From Thermoanaerobaculales bacterium (GTDB taxonomy: Bacteria; Acidobacteriota; Thermoanaerobaculia; Thermoanaerobaculales; Sulfomarinibacteraceae), in the NCBI GenBank assembly GCA_021107705.1, contig JAIOSJ010000176.1:1-46161 (forward strand): 46,161 nt of DNA, written 5' to 3'. Positions 18,917-31,375 of this stretch are shown piece by piece; positions within the stretch are counted from its first letter, which is position 1, and every line of letters starts with the position of its first letter. A model generated the notes under the pieces. It had not been told where the DNA came from. It ran no database searches and saw only the letters and a list, made by a program, of their open reading frames with translations. The position numbers were made by a program, and so were the translations under genes.

Positions 18917-20020
18917 ATGGAAGTCACACTGCAGAAAAATTTGGTTCTCCAAGAACTCTCCATTCTTCAAGGCGTGGTTGAGCACCGAACAACAATTCCA
19001 ATCCTCGCCAATATTTTGGTTGAAGCGAGTGAGGATCGTCTCCGTCTCGTTGCCACAGATTTGGATATGACCATTCTCACCGAATGTGCCGCAGCCGTTC
19101 ATGCGGATGGACGGTTGACTTTGGAGAGCAAGGTTTTTCAGAGTTTGGTGAGGAACCTGCCGGCTGAAGAGTTCACCCTACGTCAAGATGGAGACGCGGT
19201 GGAGATATCGAGTGGTCGTTTTCGGTCTCGCTTATCTGTTGCGGATGCTTCGGGGTTTCCGACTGTGCCGGAGGTTCCTACAGGAGGCGAGTTTGATCTC
19301 CCGCTGGAGCTCTTTCAGCTTCTCTTGCGGCGGGTTGATTTTTCCATCACCAAGGACGACCCAAAATTTCAACTCAACGGCGCCCTTGTAAAACTACTGC
19401 CTGGGGAGATTGAAATAGCCGCCACGGACGGTCATCGTCTTGCGGTGGTTCGGGCCTCTGCGCCGGATGGACAACCGCCATTTGAACAGCAACTCTTCCC
19501 ACGAAAGCTCCTGACCGAGTTCAGTCGCTTTTCCGACGAGAAGGTTCGGATTTCGATGGGAGAAAATCATATTGGTTTCTTGATGGGGGACCGTACTCTT
19601 GTTTCCCGCATCGTCGATCTTCGCTTTCCTCAGTACGAGAGAGTCATTGTCAGAGACAATCCGTATCGCGCCCGAGTAAGCCGGAAGGAACTCCTTGATT
19701 CTTTACGTCGGGTCAGCCTCATGGCCCACGAAAAGGCGAAGGGTGTTCGCTTTGCTTTCGACCCTGCAGGCGAAATGACGTTGGTATCGATCGGTTACGA
19801 TCGTGGTAGTGCGGAAGAAACGCTGTCGGTTTCATATCAAGGCGAATCGGTCCAGGTGTCGTTGAATGCAGCCTATGTGATGGATGTTCTTCAGGTCCTC
19901 GATGTGGAGACCGTTGAATTGCAATTGAAAGACGGAAATACGCAGACGGTTCTGGTTCCGGTAGATGACGATTCGCGCCTGGAAGAATATATTTACGTCC
20001 TGATGCCGATGCGTCGTTAG
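18917..20020 (+). CDS. dnaN: DNA polymerase III sliding clamp (beta)
   Basis: A 367-residue beta clamp of normal length with three repeated domains. It starts MEVTLQKNLVLQELSILQGV, contains VEHRTTIPILANILVEAS and TDLDMTI in domain 1, and ends with the conserved YIYVLMPMR, where the final M-P-M-R borders the partner-binding pocket. The dimer encircles DNA and holds polymerases and repair proteins. The ATG at 18917 has GAAGGGA about 7 bases upstream and matches the family start. An earlier GTG at 18893 would add eight residues. Confidence 0.97.
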   Translation: MEVTLQKNLVLQELSILQGVVEHRTTIPILANILVEASEDRLRLVATDLDMTILTECAAAVHADGRLTLESKVFQSLVRNLPAEEFTLRQDGDAVEISSGRFRSRLSVADASGFPTVPEVPTGGEFDLPLELFQLLLRRVDFSITKDDPKFQLNGALVKLLPGEIEIAATDGHRLAVVRASAPDGQPPFEQQLFPRKLLTEFSRFSDEKVRISMGENHIGFLMGDRTLVSRIVDLRFPQYERVIVRDNPYRARVSRKELLDSLRRVSLMAHEKAKGVRFAFDPAGEMTLVSIGYDRGSAEETLSVSYQGESVQVSLNAAYVMDVLQVLDVETVELQLKDGNTQTVLVPVDDDSRLEEYIYVLMPMRR

Positions 20021-20026
20021 CAAACA

Positions 20027-20059
20027 AACAAACTCTTTTGTTCAGCCGCTGTTTTTTTT
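20027..20059 (+). terminator. Weak AT-rich hairpin and T8 tract after dnaN
   Basis: AACAAA (20027-20032) pairs with TTTGTT (20037-20042) around CTCT, and a run of eight T follows at 20052-20059. The stem is weak and 9 bases from the T tract. It could attenuate dnaN-recF transcription but is not a convincing terminator. Confidence 0.25.
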
Positions 20060-20078
20060 AGGTCTCAAGGTTCGGTAA

Positions 20079-23580
<3,502 letters not shown>

Positions 23581-23581
23581 C

Positions 23582-26074
23582 ATGAGCGACACATCACGGT
23601 TTTCTCGCGGAGAAAGCGTTCCCATCGCCATCGACGAGGAACTGAAGAACTCGTATCTCGACTACGCAATGTCGGTGATTATCGGCCGCGCGCTTCCCGA
23701 CGTACGTGATGGGCTCAAACCGGTTCATCGAAGGATTCTCTATGGGATGTGGGACGGCGGAAATACCGCCGGGCGCCCCTTTAAGAAGTCTGCTCGCATC
23801 GTCGGTGATGTCATGGGTAAATATCATCCCCACGGCGATCAGGCGATCTACGACACCGCGGTTCGTCTCGCGCAGAACTTCTCCATGCGTTATACCCTCG
23901 TTGACGGCCAGGGCAACTTTGGTTCAATCGACGGCGATGCTGCGGCAGCGATGCGGTACACCGAAATCCGGCTTACCCGACTTTCGCATGAACTCTTGGG
24001 CGACGATATCGACAAAGAAACCGTCGATTGGGCCCCCACGTATGACGGTTCGATGCAGGAGCCGCGGGTTTTGCCGGCTTCCTACCCCAACCTCTTGGTC
24101 AACGGCAGCTCAGGCATTGCCGTCGGCATGGCGACGAATATCCCACCCCACAACCTTGGAGAAATCGTCGATGCGGCAATTGCTGTCTGCAGGAACCCCG
24201 AACTTCCTTTTGAGGAGTTGCTTCGGTTGGTTCCCGGCCCAGATTTTCCGACCGCGGGTTTTATCCATGGGCGCCGAGGAATCGTGGATGCCTATCGGAC
24301 GGGAAGAGGCACCATTCGGATGCGGGCGCGGACGCGGATCGAGGAGGGCGAGGGCAAGCGGCGCACCGCCATCATCGTCGAGGAACTCCCATATCAAGTC
24401 AACAAAGCGACTTTGGTCGAAAAGATTGCGGCCCTCGTCCAAGCAAAGAAAATCGAAGGCATCGCCGATCTTCGCGACGAGTCCGATCGCGACGGCATTC
24501 GGGTTGTCATCGAACTCAAGAAAGAAGCCTTTCCCGAGGTTGTGCTCAACCACCTCTTTAAGCAAACCCAGATGCAGAACTCCTTCGGCATTATTTTGTT
24601 GGGGGTTTTGAACAACCAACCGAAGGTTTTCACCTTACAGGAGCTGTTACGTCATTTCATTGATCACCGGAAAGAGATCATCGTGCGTCGCACGCGGTAC
24701 GATCTTGCCCGGGCGCGGGAGCGGGCACACATTCTGGAGGGCCTGGTCATCGCCCTTGATCATCTGGACGAGGTTATTCGACTGATTCGCGCAGCCCAGG
24801 ACCCGGCGGCCGCGAAAAGTCGGCTGATGGAGACCTTTGGTCTGTCCGAGGTTCAGTCACAAGCCATTTTGGACATGCGGCTGCAGCGTTTGACCGGCCT
24901 CGAGCGGGAGAAGATCCTCGAAGAGTATCAAGAACTCCTGGTGATGATCGCCCGTTTCGAGGAGGTGCTTGCCGCCGACCACCTCGTTGAAGGGATCGTC
25001 ATTGAAGAACTCGAAGCGGTCAAAGAGAAGTTTGGCGATCAGAGAAGAACCGAGATTGTCGATGATTTGACCGACATTGTGATGGAAGACTTGATCGCCG
25101 AAGAGGAGATGGTCATTACCGTGACGCGGGGCGGCTATATCAAGCGCACGGCCCTCTCCGAGTACCGGGCACAGAGACGAGGTGGTCGCGGCAAGGTCGG
25201 GATGGCGACCAAAGACGCCGATGAGGTTTGGAAACTCTTCGTGGCTTCCACTCACGCGACACTCCTGTTCTTTACCGATACCGGCCGTGTCTTCTCGCGT
25301 CGCGTTTTCGAGCTGCCTGAAGTGCAGCCGAATGCGCGTGGTCGGGCGATGGTTAACCTTCTCGCCCTAGACGGTGACGAGCGAATAGAAACACTGTTGG
25401 CCGTCCGAGATTTCGCCACCCAGGAGGATACTTTTCTCTTCTTCGTTACCCGCCTGGGGCGGGTCAAGCGCACGCCCCTGAGGGACTATGCCAACATTCG
25501 GTCGACGGGCCTGCGCGCGGTCAGCATCAACGAGGGCGACGACCTGCTCGCCGTTCATATGACGAACGGCGATCATCATCTGTTCATGGGAACCCATGAA
25601 GGCCGGGCGATCCGGTTCCACGAGCGCGCCGTGCGACCCATGGGTCGGACCGCCGCGGGGGTGCGCGGAATCAATCTTCGGGCGGGAGATTGGGTCAAAG
25701 AAGTCGCCTCCTTCGACGCCCACTGTGAGGACGATATTCTTGTTGTCTCCGACCTGGGGTATGGAAAACGTACGCCGGTCTCCGAATTCCGATTGCAGGG
25801 GCGCGGTGGTTTCGGCGTAACGCTCATTCGCCTGACCGAGAAAACCGGTTCCGTCGCCGGCATCCGCTGTGTCACCCCAGCGGACCACCTCATGCTCGTC
25901 ACGGAGCAGGGAATCGTTATTCGGACCACGGTGGATGAGATCCGTCGTGCGGGCAGGGTCACCCAAGGAGTTCGTATCATCCGCGTCGGAGACGGAGACC
26001 GCGTTGTGTCGGTTGCCAAGATCGAGGAGCAGGATCCGATCGACGACATCGAGGAGGAAGTCGAGGACAGATAG
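23582..26074 (+). CDS. gyrA: DNA gyrase subunit A
   Basis: An 830-residue GyrA that starts one base after the gyrB stop. The breakage-reunion domain includes the catalytic tyrosine in [11 protein letters not shown]. The C-terminal domain has six beta-pinwheel repeats and the GyrA box QRRGGRG, expected for true gyrase with negative-supercoiling activity. The quinolone-resistance-determining region reads [11 protein letters not shown], so the position of E. coli Ser83 is glutamine while Asp87 is kept. The acidic tail ends EEEVEDR. The TAG stop is the target-site copy at the left end of repeat A, which begins at the next base. Confidence 0.97.
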   Translation: MSDTSRFSRGESVPIAIDEELKNSYLDYAMSVIIGRALPDVRDGLKPVHRRILYGMWDGGNTAGRPFKKSARIVGDVMGKYHPHGDQAIYDTAVRLAQNFSMRYTLVDGQGNFGSIDGDAAAAMRYTEIRLTRLSHELLGDDIDKETVDWAPTYDGSMQEPRVLPASYPNLLVNGSSGIAVGMATNIPPHNLGEIVDAAIAVCRNPELPFEELLRLVPGPDFPTAGFIHGRRGIVDAYRTGRGTIRMRARTRIEEGEGKRRTAIIVEELPYQVNKATLVEKIAALVQAKKIEGIADLRDESDRDGIRVVIELKKEAFPEVVLNHLFKQTQMQNSFGIILLGVLNNQPKVFTLQELLRHFIDHRKEIIVRRTRYDLARARERAHILEGLVIALDHLDEVIRLIRAAQDPAAAKSRLMETFGLSEVQSQAILDMRLQRLTGLEREKILEEYQELLVMIARFEEVLAADHLVEGIVIEELEAVKEKFGDQRRTEIVDDLTDIVMEDLIAEEEMVITVTRGGYIKRTALSEYRAQRRGGRGKVGMATKDADEVWKLFVASTHATLLFFTDTGRVFSRRVFELPEVQPNARGRAMVNLLALDGDERIETLLAVRDFATQEDTFLFFVTRLGRVKRTPLRDYANIRSTGLRAVSINEGDDLLAVHMTNGDHHLFMGTHEGRAIRFHERAVRPMGRTAAGVRGINLRAGDWVKEVASFDAHCEDDILVVSDLGYGKRTPVSEFRLQGRGGFGVTLIRLTEKTGSVAGIRCVTPADHLMLVTEQGIVIRTTVDEIRRAGRVTQGVRIIRVGDGDRVVSVAKIEEQDPIDDIEEEVEDR

Positions 26075-26255
26075 CCCGCACTTCTCACCAGGTTTCGTCG
26101 CGAGGGCTGCGAAGGGTCGTTAGATGTTGGGTTTTTCGGAAAGTGGGCGACGCAGTCGTAGTTGCACTCCGTCGAGGAGAACGATTTGCGAAAAGCACGA
26201 CAGATGGCTGCCCTGCGCCACCCGCAGCAGATACCTGGTGAGAATTGCGGGATAG
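26071..26255 (+). mobile_element. MITE-like repeat, copy A (177-bp core plus flanking ATAG)
   Basis: The core 26075-26251 is bounded by 19-bp inverted ends, CCCGCACTTCTCACCAGGT at the left and the reverse complement of CCCGCAATTCTCACCAGGT at the right (18 of 19 match). The 4-base word ATAG flanks both sides, as a target duplication would. It encodes no transposase. The core is roughly 94% identical by eye to copy B, which is inverted and also exactly 177 bp. It lies between gyrA and the CPBP gene. On RNA the two ends could pair as a long stem. Confidence 0.85.
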
Positions 26256-26258
26256 GCG

Positions 26259-26834
26259 GTGGATCATCCCTGGTCGGTTCATCCGCCGCGAATCAAAGCC
26301 GTCGCGATTCTCCACCAAGAAGGTCTTTTTGGGGTGATTGCTCTTGTCGGCCTCAGTTTTCGTGACCCCGGGCCGCTCGCCGCCCTTCTTCCTCGGACCA
26401 CATGGATCGAGGCGTTTGCGGCAGCGCTGGTGGTTGCCGCCGGGAGTCTTCTCGTCATGTTTCTGGGGCTTCGAATTCCTGCGGTGCGAGACCTGGAACG
26501 TTGGCAGGTCCTTTTGGTCCAAGAGTGGTCTCTCACCGATGTCGTCGCCGTTGCCGTTTTGTCGGGTCTTTGTGAGGAGGCCCTGCTGCGGGCTCTTGCC
26601 GTGCCCTGGATCGGCGTCGTTCCGGCCGCGCTTCTCTTTGCGGCCCTTCATTTGGTGCCCGACCGGCGCCTCTGGGCCTGGCCCGTGATTGCCTTTGCGA
26701 TGGGTCTCGTGATGGGCCTGTTGTTCGAAAAATGGGGCTACCCGGCGGCGGCGATCGCGCATATTCTGGTCAACCTTCTCTCCTTGTTGAGGCTGGTTCG
26801 AAAGAGCCGGGCGGCCACAGAGCTTCCGCTCTGA
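26259..26834 (+). CDS. CPBP-family intramembrane metalloprotease (CAAX protease-like)
   Basis: A 191-residue membrane protein with about five or six hydrophobic segments. The CPBP motifs are visible: [10 protein letters not shown] (E-E-x3-R), the histidine in LFAALHL, and IAHILVN near the end. Members are related to Rce1 CAAX endopeptidase and to abortive-infection or bacteriocin self-immunity proteins, but the substrate here is unknown. The GTG at 26259 lies 3 bases after the right flank of repeat A. If the repeat is removed, the gene would begin one codon after the gyrA stop in the same frame. Coupling to gyrA was therefore probably lost. The ribosome-binding site is weak. Confidence 0.8.
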   Translation: MDHPWSVHPPRIKAVAILHQEGLFGVIALVGLSFRDPGPLAALLPRTTWIEAFAAALVVAAGSLLVMFLGLRIPAVRDLERWQVLLVQEWSLTDVVAVAVLSGLCEEALLRALAVPWIGVVPAALLFAALHLVPDRRLWAWPVIAFAMGLVMGLLFEKWGYPAAAIAHILVNLLSLLRLVRKSRAATELPL

Positions 26835-26881
26835 ACCGGGACAGGACCAGGGTGTACAATGGCTCGGTTCGGGAGGTTGAG

Positions 26882-27769
26882 ATGCAGATCCTAAACGAAA
26901 AATTTCGTGTCAAAGCCGGTCTGGCTGAAATGTTGAAGGGTGGCGTCATCATGGATGTCACCAATGCGGAACAGGCAAAAATTGCCGAAGACGCGGGGGC
27001 TGTCGCGGTTATGGCCCTTGAGCGGGTGCCCGCCGACATTCGGGTTGAGGGCGGTGTCGCACGGATGGCGAGCCTGGAAAAGATCCACGAAATCCAAGAG
27101 GTCGTTCAGATCCCCGTTATGGCGAAATGTAGGATCGGACATATCGCGGAAGCTCGAATGCTTGAGGCGCTCGAAGTTGATTTCGTCGACGAAAGTGAAG
27201 TTTTGACGCCGGCGGATGACGAAAACCACGTCAACAAACACGCCTTTGAGGTGCCCTTCGTCTGTGGTTGCCGAAACCTTGGGGAGGCCCTTCGCCGAAT
27301 CGGCGAGGGCGCGGCGATGATCCGCACAAAGGGCGAGGCCGGTTCCGGCGACATCGTTGAAGGCGTTCGTCATATGCGGGCGGTTCAGCGTGGGATCCGC
27401 ACCGTGGGCATTCTTGACGAACACGAACTCATGGCCCACGCCAAAGAAATTCAAGCTCCCTACGAACTCGTTTCCTGGGTGGCGGAGAACGGACGCCTCC
27501 CGGTGCCCAATTTCTCCGCAGGAGGTGTCGCCACGCCGGCCGACGCGGCCCTGGTTATGGTGCTCGGCGCCGAGGCGGTTTTCGTTGGTTCGGGAATCTT
27601 CAAGGCTGACGATCCGGATCGCCGAGCGATCGCGATCGTTCAGGCGGTGACCCACTGGCAGGACCCCAAGAAATTATTGGAGATCTCCCGCGGGCTCGGC
27701 GAGGCGATGTCGGGCCTCGATTCAGGCAAGTTAACACCCGAGGAAATGCTCTCCCGTCGCGGGTGGTAA
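26882..27769 (+). CDS. pdxS: Pyridoxal 5'-phosphate synthase subunit PdxS
   Basis: A 295-residue TIM barrel that makes pyridoxal phosphate from ribose 5-phosphate, glyceraldehyde 3-phosphate and ammonia. The N-terminus [20 protein letters not shown] is typical. The first catalytic lysine is in [10 protein letters not shown], the second in [11 protein letters not shown], and the C-terminal [20 protein letters not shown] is conserved. The ATG at 26882 is preceded by GGGAGG at 5-base spacing. The frame is open upstream into the CPBP gene, but that part is not PdxS. TGTACAAT at 26853-26860 could be a -10 element. The stop overlaps pdxT (TAATG). Confidence 0.97.
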   Translation: MQILNEKFRVKAGLAEMLKGGVIMDVTNAEQAKIAEDAGAVAVMALERVPADIRVEGGVARMASLEKIHEIQEVVQIPVMAKCRIGHIAEARMLEALEVDFVDESEVLTPADDENHVNKHAFEVPFVCGCRNLGEALRRIGEGAAMIRTKGEAGSGDIVEGVRHMRAVQRGIRTVGILDEHELMAHAKEIQAPYELVSWVAENGRLPVPNFSAGGVATPADAALVMVLGAEAVFVGSGIFKADDPDRRAIAIVQAVTHWQDPKKLLEISRGLGEAMSGLDSGKLTPEEMLSRRGW

Positions 27770-28350
27770 TGCTGCGCGTCGGCATCCTGTCTCTCCAGGG
27801 GGATTTCGCTGCTCATGCGCGTCTTGTGGACCGGTTCGGCGGCCAACCGAGCGAGGTGCGGACCGCTAAGGACTTGGCGGTCGTCGAAGCCCTAATTCTC
27901 CCCGGGGGGGAGAGTTCCGCAATGCTTCGATTGATGGCGCCGGAGAAGCTTGACGAGCGGATCAATGATCGAATCCGGGCGGGCATGGCTGTTTTGGCGA
28001 CCTGTGCCGGGGTCATTCTCCTCGCTCGCAAGGTCGAGCCGGACCAATCGAGCCTGGGTCTCCTGGATGTGGATGTCGCGCGAAATGCGTACGGGAGGCA
28101 GCTTCATTCGTCGATCGAAAGCCTGCGCCTGGATTCACGGCTTGGATCACCTGATGAGATGGAAGGCGTCTTCATTCGTGCTCCCCGAATCACCCGGGTC
28201 GGCAAAGGGGTGACCGTCCTTGCGTGGCGTGATCGAGACCCCGTGCTGGTCACGAGCGGGCGGGTTCTGGCGGCGACCTTTCACCCGGAACTGACCACGG
28301 AAAGCCGAGTCCACAAGTATTTCCTTCACCTGGTTGGATGCCATGGTTAG
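27769..28350 (+). CDS. pdxT: Pyridoxal 5'-phosphate synthase glutaminase subunit PdxT
   Basis: A 193-residue class-I glutamine amidotransferase that feeds ammonia to PdxS. It starts LRVGILSLQGDFAAHARL. LPGGESSAM is the substrate-binding loop, ATCAGVILLA carries the nucleophilic cysteine, and AATFHPELT carries the His-Glu pair. The ATG at 27769 shares its A with the pdxS stop, and a GTG at 27763 is less likely. The final codon is the TAG at 28348-28350, exactly at the edge of repeat B. Confidence 0.96.
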   Translation: MLRVGILSLQGDFAAHARLVDRFGGQPSEVRTAKDLAVVEALILPGGESSAMLRLMAPEKLDERINDRIRAGMAVLATCAGVILLARKVEPDQSSLGLLDVDVARNAYGRQLHSSIESLRLDSRLGSPDEMEGVFIRAPRITRVGKGVTVLAWRDRDPVLVTSGRVLAATFHPELTTESRVHKYFLHLVGCHG

Positions 28351-28531
28351 CCCGCATTTCTCACCAGGTATCTGCTGCGGACTGCGCATGGCGGCCATCT
28401 GTCGTGCTTTTCGCAAATCGTTCTCCTCGACGGAGTGCAACTACGACTGCGTCGCCCAATTTCCGAAAAACCCAACATCTAACGACCTTTCGCTGCCCTC
28501 GCGACGAAAGCCGGTGAGAAGTGCGGGCTAG
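28347..28531 (-). mobile_element. MITE-like repeat, copy B (inverted relative to copy A)
   Basis: The core 28351-28527 is exactly 177 bp and is the reverse complement of copy A with about a dozen differences. It is flanked by TTAG at the left (the pdxT stop) and CTAG at the right, so a 3- or 4-base duplication of (N)TAG is visible with one change. The right inverted end contains the GTG that now starts the next gene. It has no coding capacity for a transposase. Confidence 0.85.
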
Positions 28532-29480
28532 CCGGGACCTTCTGTTGGCGGCGAGCATCGATCCGCGCCAGCCGCCGGCCGAGGCTGCGGCGCTGATGGT
28601 TCGAACCATCCCCCTTCGCCACAACGAAGAACAGGCCGAGACTCCGGCCGCAGAGGTAGCGCGGGGCTGGTTTTCCGATCCACGAACCCTCGGTGATGTT
28701 TTGGCGGAGATCACCGGGGCTGAGGTGTTGGCCGGCACGGCCCTCGGGGGAGGATGGCCCTGGTTGCAGGTGGGTGATGTGGTCATCGCCCCAGGGCTTC
28801 CGGTCAAGGCTGGATCGACGGAAGAAGAGGGTCCGGACGGTGTTTATCGGGTCGCCGGCGAGAGGGTCCTCCGCGAAGCCGGTGGTCGCGAGAGGGTGTT
28901 TTTGGAAAAAATGGCGACTACGGGGAAGGCCGACTTCGACCTGCTCTGGTTCGGAGCCATGGAACGTTTCCTCGTGCGCGCCGGGCGCCTTGAGGTGGAG
29001 GACCTCTTTTGTCGCATGCTCATCCCGGTGCGGCAGGTCGATCTCGAGAGGCTCCTTGTCCGGGGGAAGCGGGTGGAAGCGGCGGTTCTTGACGGCGTTC
29101 CAACCGACGAACTTGAGGAGCGCCCGACCATCGAAGTGGCGCGCCCGGTCACCGCGACAAGTCCCCGTTGGCGAGATCCGGAGGCTTTCCTTTCCGCGCG
29201 AATTGACATCGCAGCGGTCACGGTCACCGGCGCCGCCCTCTCTCTTCGCTCCGAGCGCGGGGAGACGGCCAATTTTCTCTGTGAAAGCGGCCCGGCTGGA
29301 TGGCGCCTTGAATTGGAATCGGGCGCCTACCCGCTGGAGGCGATCACAATGCGAACGGCGGAGGACGATCTTGTGTTGACGGCGGAGGTTGGTTCCGAGA
29401 TCGACCTCTTACGGCCAGGAATGAGGGGCCGGTTGGCATTTGACCTCATATCGGATCTCGTGGAGCTTCAGAAATCGTAA
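28521..29480 (+). CDS. Conserved-looking hypothetical protein, function not recognised
   Basis: A 319-residue soluble, acidic protein rich in beta-strand-like segments, with no signal peptide, membrane span or catalytic motif that I can name. The central part (WPWLQVGDVVIAPGLPVKAG, then DGVYRVAGERV) and the C-terminal RIDIAAVTVTGAALSLRSER could be beta domains. Base composition and codon use look like the neighbours, so it is probably a real gene. The only start upstream of the conserved-looking frame is the GTG at 28521, inside repeat B. Deleting the repeat would restore an ATG overlapping the pdxT stop. It converges on the hydrolase gene and overlaps it by 13 bases. Confidence 0.6.
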   Translation: MRASRDLLLAASIDPRQPPAEAAALMVRTIPLRHNEEQAETPAAEVARGWFSDPRTLGDVLAEITGAEVLAGTALGGGWPWLQVGDVVIAPGLPVKAGSTEEEGPDGVYRVAGERVLREAGGRERVFLEKMATTGKADFDLLWFGAMERFLVRAGRLEVEDLFCRMLIPVRQVDLERLLVRGKRVEAAVLDGVPTDELEERPTIEVARPVTATSPRWRDPEAFLSARIDIAAVTVTGAALSLRSERGETANFLCESGPAGWRLELESGAYPLEAITMRTAEDDLVLTAEVGSEIDLLRPGMRGRLAFDLISDLVELQKS

Positions 29481-30247
29481 ACACGTCCCTGTTCAAGCTC
29501 CTCAATCGGACACGGAAGGGACACGGTTTTCAGCTGGTCGCGGAGTTCGTCGATATAGGGCGGCTTGAAGTGATAGAGAAAAACCCGTGACGGCTTCTTC
29601 AGCTTGGCGAGTTCCACCGCCAGAGTCGCCGGGGTGAGGTGGAGGCTGACGTCTGCGACGTTCTGAAGACGGTTTGGAAAGGAACACTCGGTGATGACGG
29701 CCTTGAGATTCTTGGCCGCGTTGATTTCTGTCCATAGCTGTTCCGTCGGCCCGGTGTCTGATGAAAAGGCAATCGTGGTGTCATCTTGGGTGAGAAGCAG
29801 GCCAATGGTCGGCACAGAGTGGTTTACAGGAACGGGGGTCACCTCAAGATCACCGCCCGCCAGGCCGGTGATTGTGAAGGAGTAACCCGCGGCGATTTCA
29901 ACGAAGCGAATCGACGGATAGAGATTGTTCGGGATGCGGCTGAAATCCGGCCAGGTGTCATTGTTGAAGAGATGGCGGCGGACATTGGCCAAAACCCTCT
30001 TTGTGGCGTAGATCGTCACCGCATGATCATTGTTGCCGAAGATGTTCTCGATCAAAAAGGGCAGTGTCGCAGTGTGATCCATGTGGGTGTGGGTGAGGAT
30101 AACGTGCTGGATTTCACCTTGTTCCTTGAGCGTCAGGACTCGCGTAATGGCCCCGGCATCCACAGCGACCGTGTCGTCGATCAGGAACGACGTCATTCGG
30201 CAATCCGGGCTGTCACCGCCAAAGCTTCCCAAAACACGAAACTTCAT
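29468..30247 (-). CDS. Metallo-beta-lactamase-fold hydrolase, class-II cyclic-nucleotide phosphodiesterase-like
   Basis: A 259-residue MBL-fold protein with the metal-binding HTHMDH at residues 53-58. Further ligands lie in VPVNHSVPTIG and in FSSDTGPTE, and a late histidine in FLYHFKPPY completes the set. The overall pattern (VLGSFGGDSPDCRMTSFLID at the start, then LTHTHMDHTATLPFLIENIF) resembles class-II 3',5'-cyclic nucleotide phosphodiesterases. Other MBL hydrolases such as RNase Z relatives are possible, so the substrate is inferred. It is a single gene, divergent from dprA across 81 bases. Confidence 0.8.
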   Translation of the reverse strand: MKFRVLGSFGGDSPDCRMTSFLIDDTVAVDAGAITRVLTLKEQGEIQHVILTHTHMDHTATLPFLIENIFGNNDHAVTIYATKRVLANVRRHLFNNDTWPDFSRIPNNLYPSIRFVEIAAGYSFTITGLAGGDLEVTPVPVNHSVPTIGLLLTQDDTTIAFSSDTGPTEQLWTEINAAKNLKAVITECSFPNRLQNVADVSLHLTPATLAVELAKLKKPSRVFLYHFKPPYIDELRDQLKTVSLPCPIEELEQGRVYDF

Positions 30248-30328
30248 GAACTCAGTATACCTTTTTCCTTACTCGCCAATTTTACCAAAGGTCTTCATTC
30301 AGGAGCGTGTTTGGTTATGATGTGAGCG

Positions 30329-31369
30329 ATGTCGAATTCATCAACCGAGGAGCTTCGCTTGGCGCTGTTGCTGGCCGGTGGCGGAGCGAAAAGCCGACGA
30401 CAGGCGGCCCTGGTAGCCGAAGGGGGGCTGTCAGTCGATGCGCTGCAGGAGGCCGGGTGTCCTCGAGCCCTTCTCGTGGCGGTGAAAGAGGCACTTGGTG
30501 GGCCGGCCCAGAAAATGCTTGAGCGCGTCAATAACGCAGGTTGGCGGTGGTTGATTCCCGAAAACGACGAGTTTCCGGAGGCCCTCAAGCAGTCAGCCGA
30601 TCCACCTCTCGGCCTTTTTCTGAGAGGCCGGCTCGAAAAAGCGCCGGTCGCAGCGATCGTCGGCGGCCGCCGTGCCACCACCTATGGTCAGCAGGCGGCA
30701 CGTCTATTGGGAGAGGCGGTTGCGGAGGCGGGAGGCGTCGTGGTATCCGGAATGGCGCGAGGGATCGACAGCGCGGCGCACAGAGGGGCGCTTGGCGCGC
30801 ACGGAAAGACCTGGGCGGTTTGGGCGAGCGGGCCGGACAAGGTGTATCCGCCCGAACACGGCCCCCTCGCCGAAGAAATCGTCGAGAGCGGAGCACTTCT
30901 CACCGAATATCCACCAGGAACGCCACCACGAAAACACCATTTCCTCGAACGCAACCGTTTGATTGCCGGCTTAGCTCGGGTCGTCGTCGTGGTCGAGGCG
31001 GCGGCTCGGTCGGGCGCCCTCAGCACCGCGCGCCAGGCCCTCGATGAAGGGCGCGAGGTCATGGCGGTCCCCGGGAGCATTTTCTGTGAGGTGGCGGTCG
31101 GCCCCCATGGACTTCTGCGGGCGGGCGCGGCGCCGGTTACCAAGGCAGGGGACGTCATTGAGGCCCTGGGTCTCGAAGAAAGAGGGCGTGAAAGCGAAGA
31201 GGAGCATCCATTGTGTGGAGTTCTCGGTCCGGAGGAGGCGCTCCCGGTCGATGAAATCGCCCAGCGCATGGGTCGCCCAGTGGAGCAGGTCCTGGTCTAC
31301 ATCCTCGAGCTGGAACTCGAGGGGACGGTGGCGCGGTCGGCGGACGGAACCTATCGGCGGGGGCGATGA
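30329..31369 (+). CDS. dprA: DNA-processing protein DprA (Smf)
   Basis: A 346-residue DprA. A helical N-terminal domain precedes the Rossmann-like core, which contains AAIVGGRRATTYG, GMARGIDSAAHRGAL and the basic HHFLERNRLIAGL stretch used for DNA contact. AARSGALSTARQALDEGREV and VPGSIF follow. A C-terminal winged helix (about residues 290-346) is present. DprA loads RecA on incoming single-stranded DNA in natural transformation. Many non-competent bacteria keep it, so competence cannot be concluded. It precedes trmFO by 6 bases. Confidence 0.95.
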   Translation: MSNSSTEELRLALLLAGGGAKSRRQAALVAEGGLSVDALQEAGCPRALLVAVKEALGGPAQKMLERVNNAGWRWLIPENDEFPEALKQSADPPLGLFLRGRLEKAPVAAIVGGRRATTYGQQAARLLGEAVAEAGGVVVSGMARGIDSAAHRGALGAHGKTWAVWASGPDKVYPPEHGPLAEEIVESGALLTEYPPGTPPRKHHFLERNRLIAGLARVVVVVEAAARSGALSTARQALDEGREVMAVPGSIFCEVAVGPHGLLRAGAAPVTKAGDVIEALGLEERGRESEEEHPLCGVLGPEEALPVDEIAQRMGRPVEQVLVYILELELEGTVARSADGTYRRGR

Positions 31370-31375
31370 GCGCTT

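Noticed and set aside
26162-26365. A short frame inside repeat A (HSVEENDLRKARQMAA) also present in repeat B
   Set aside because: The two copies share it because their DNA is nearly identical. It starts with TTG, lacks a ribosome-binding site and runs out into different flanks.
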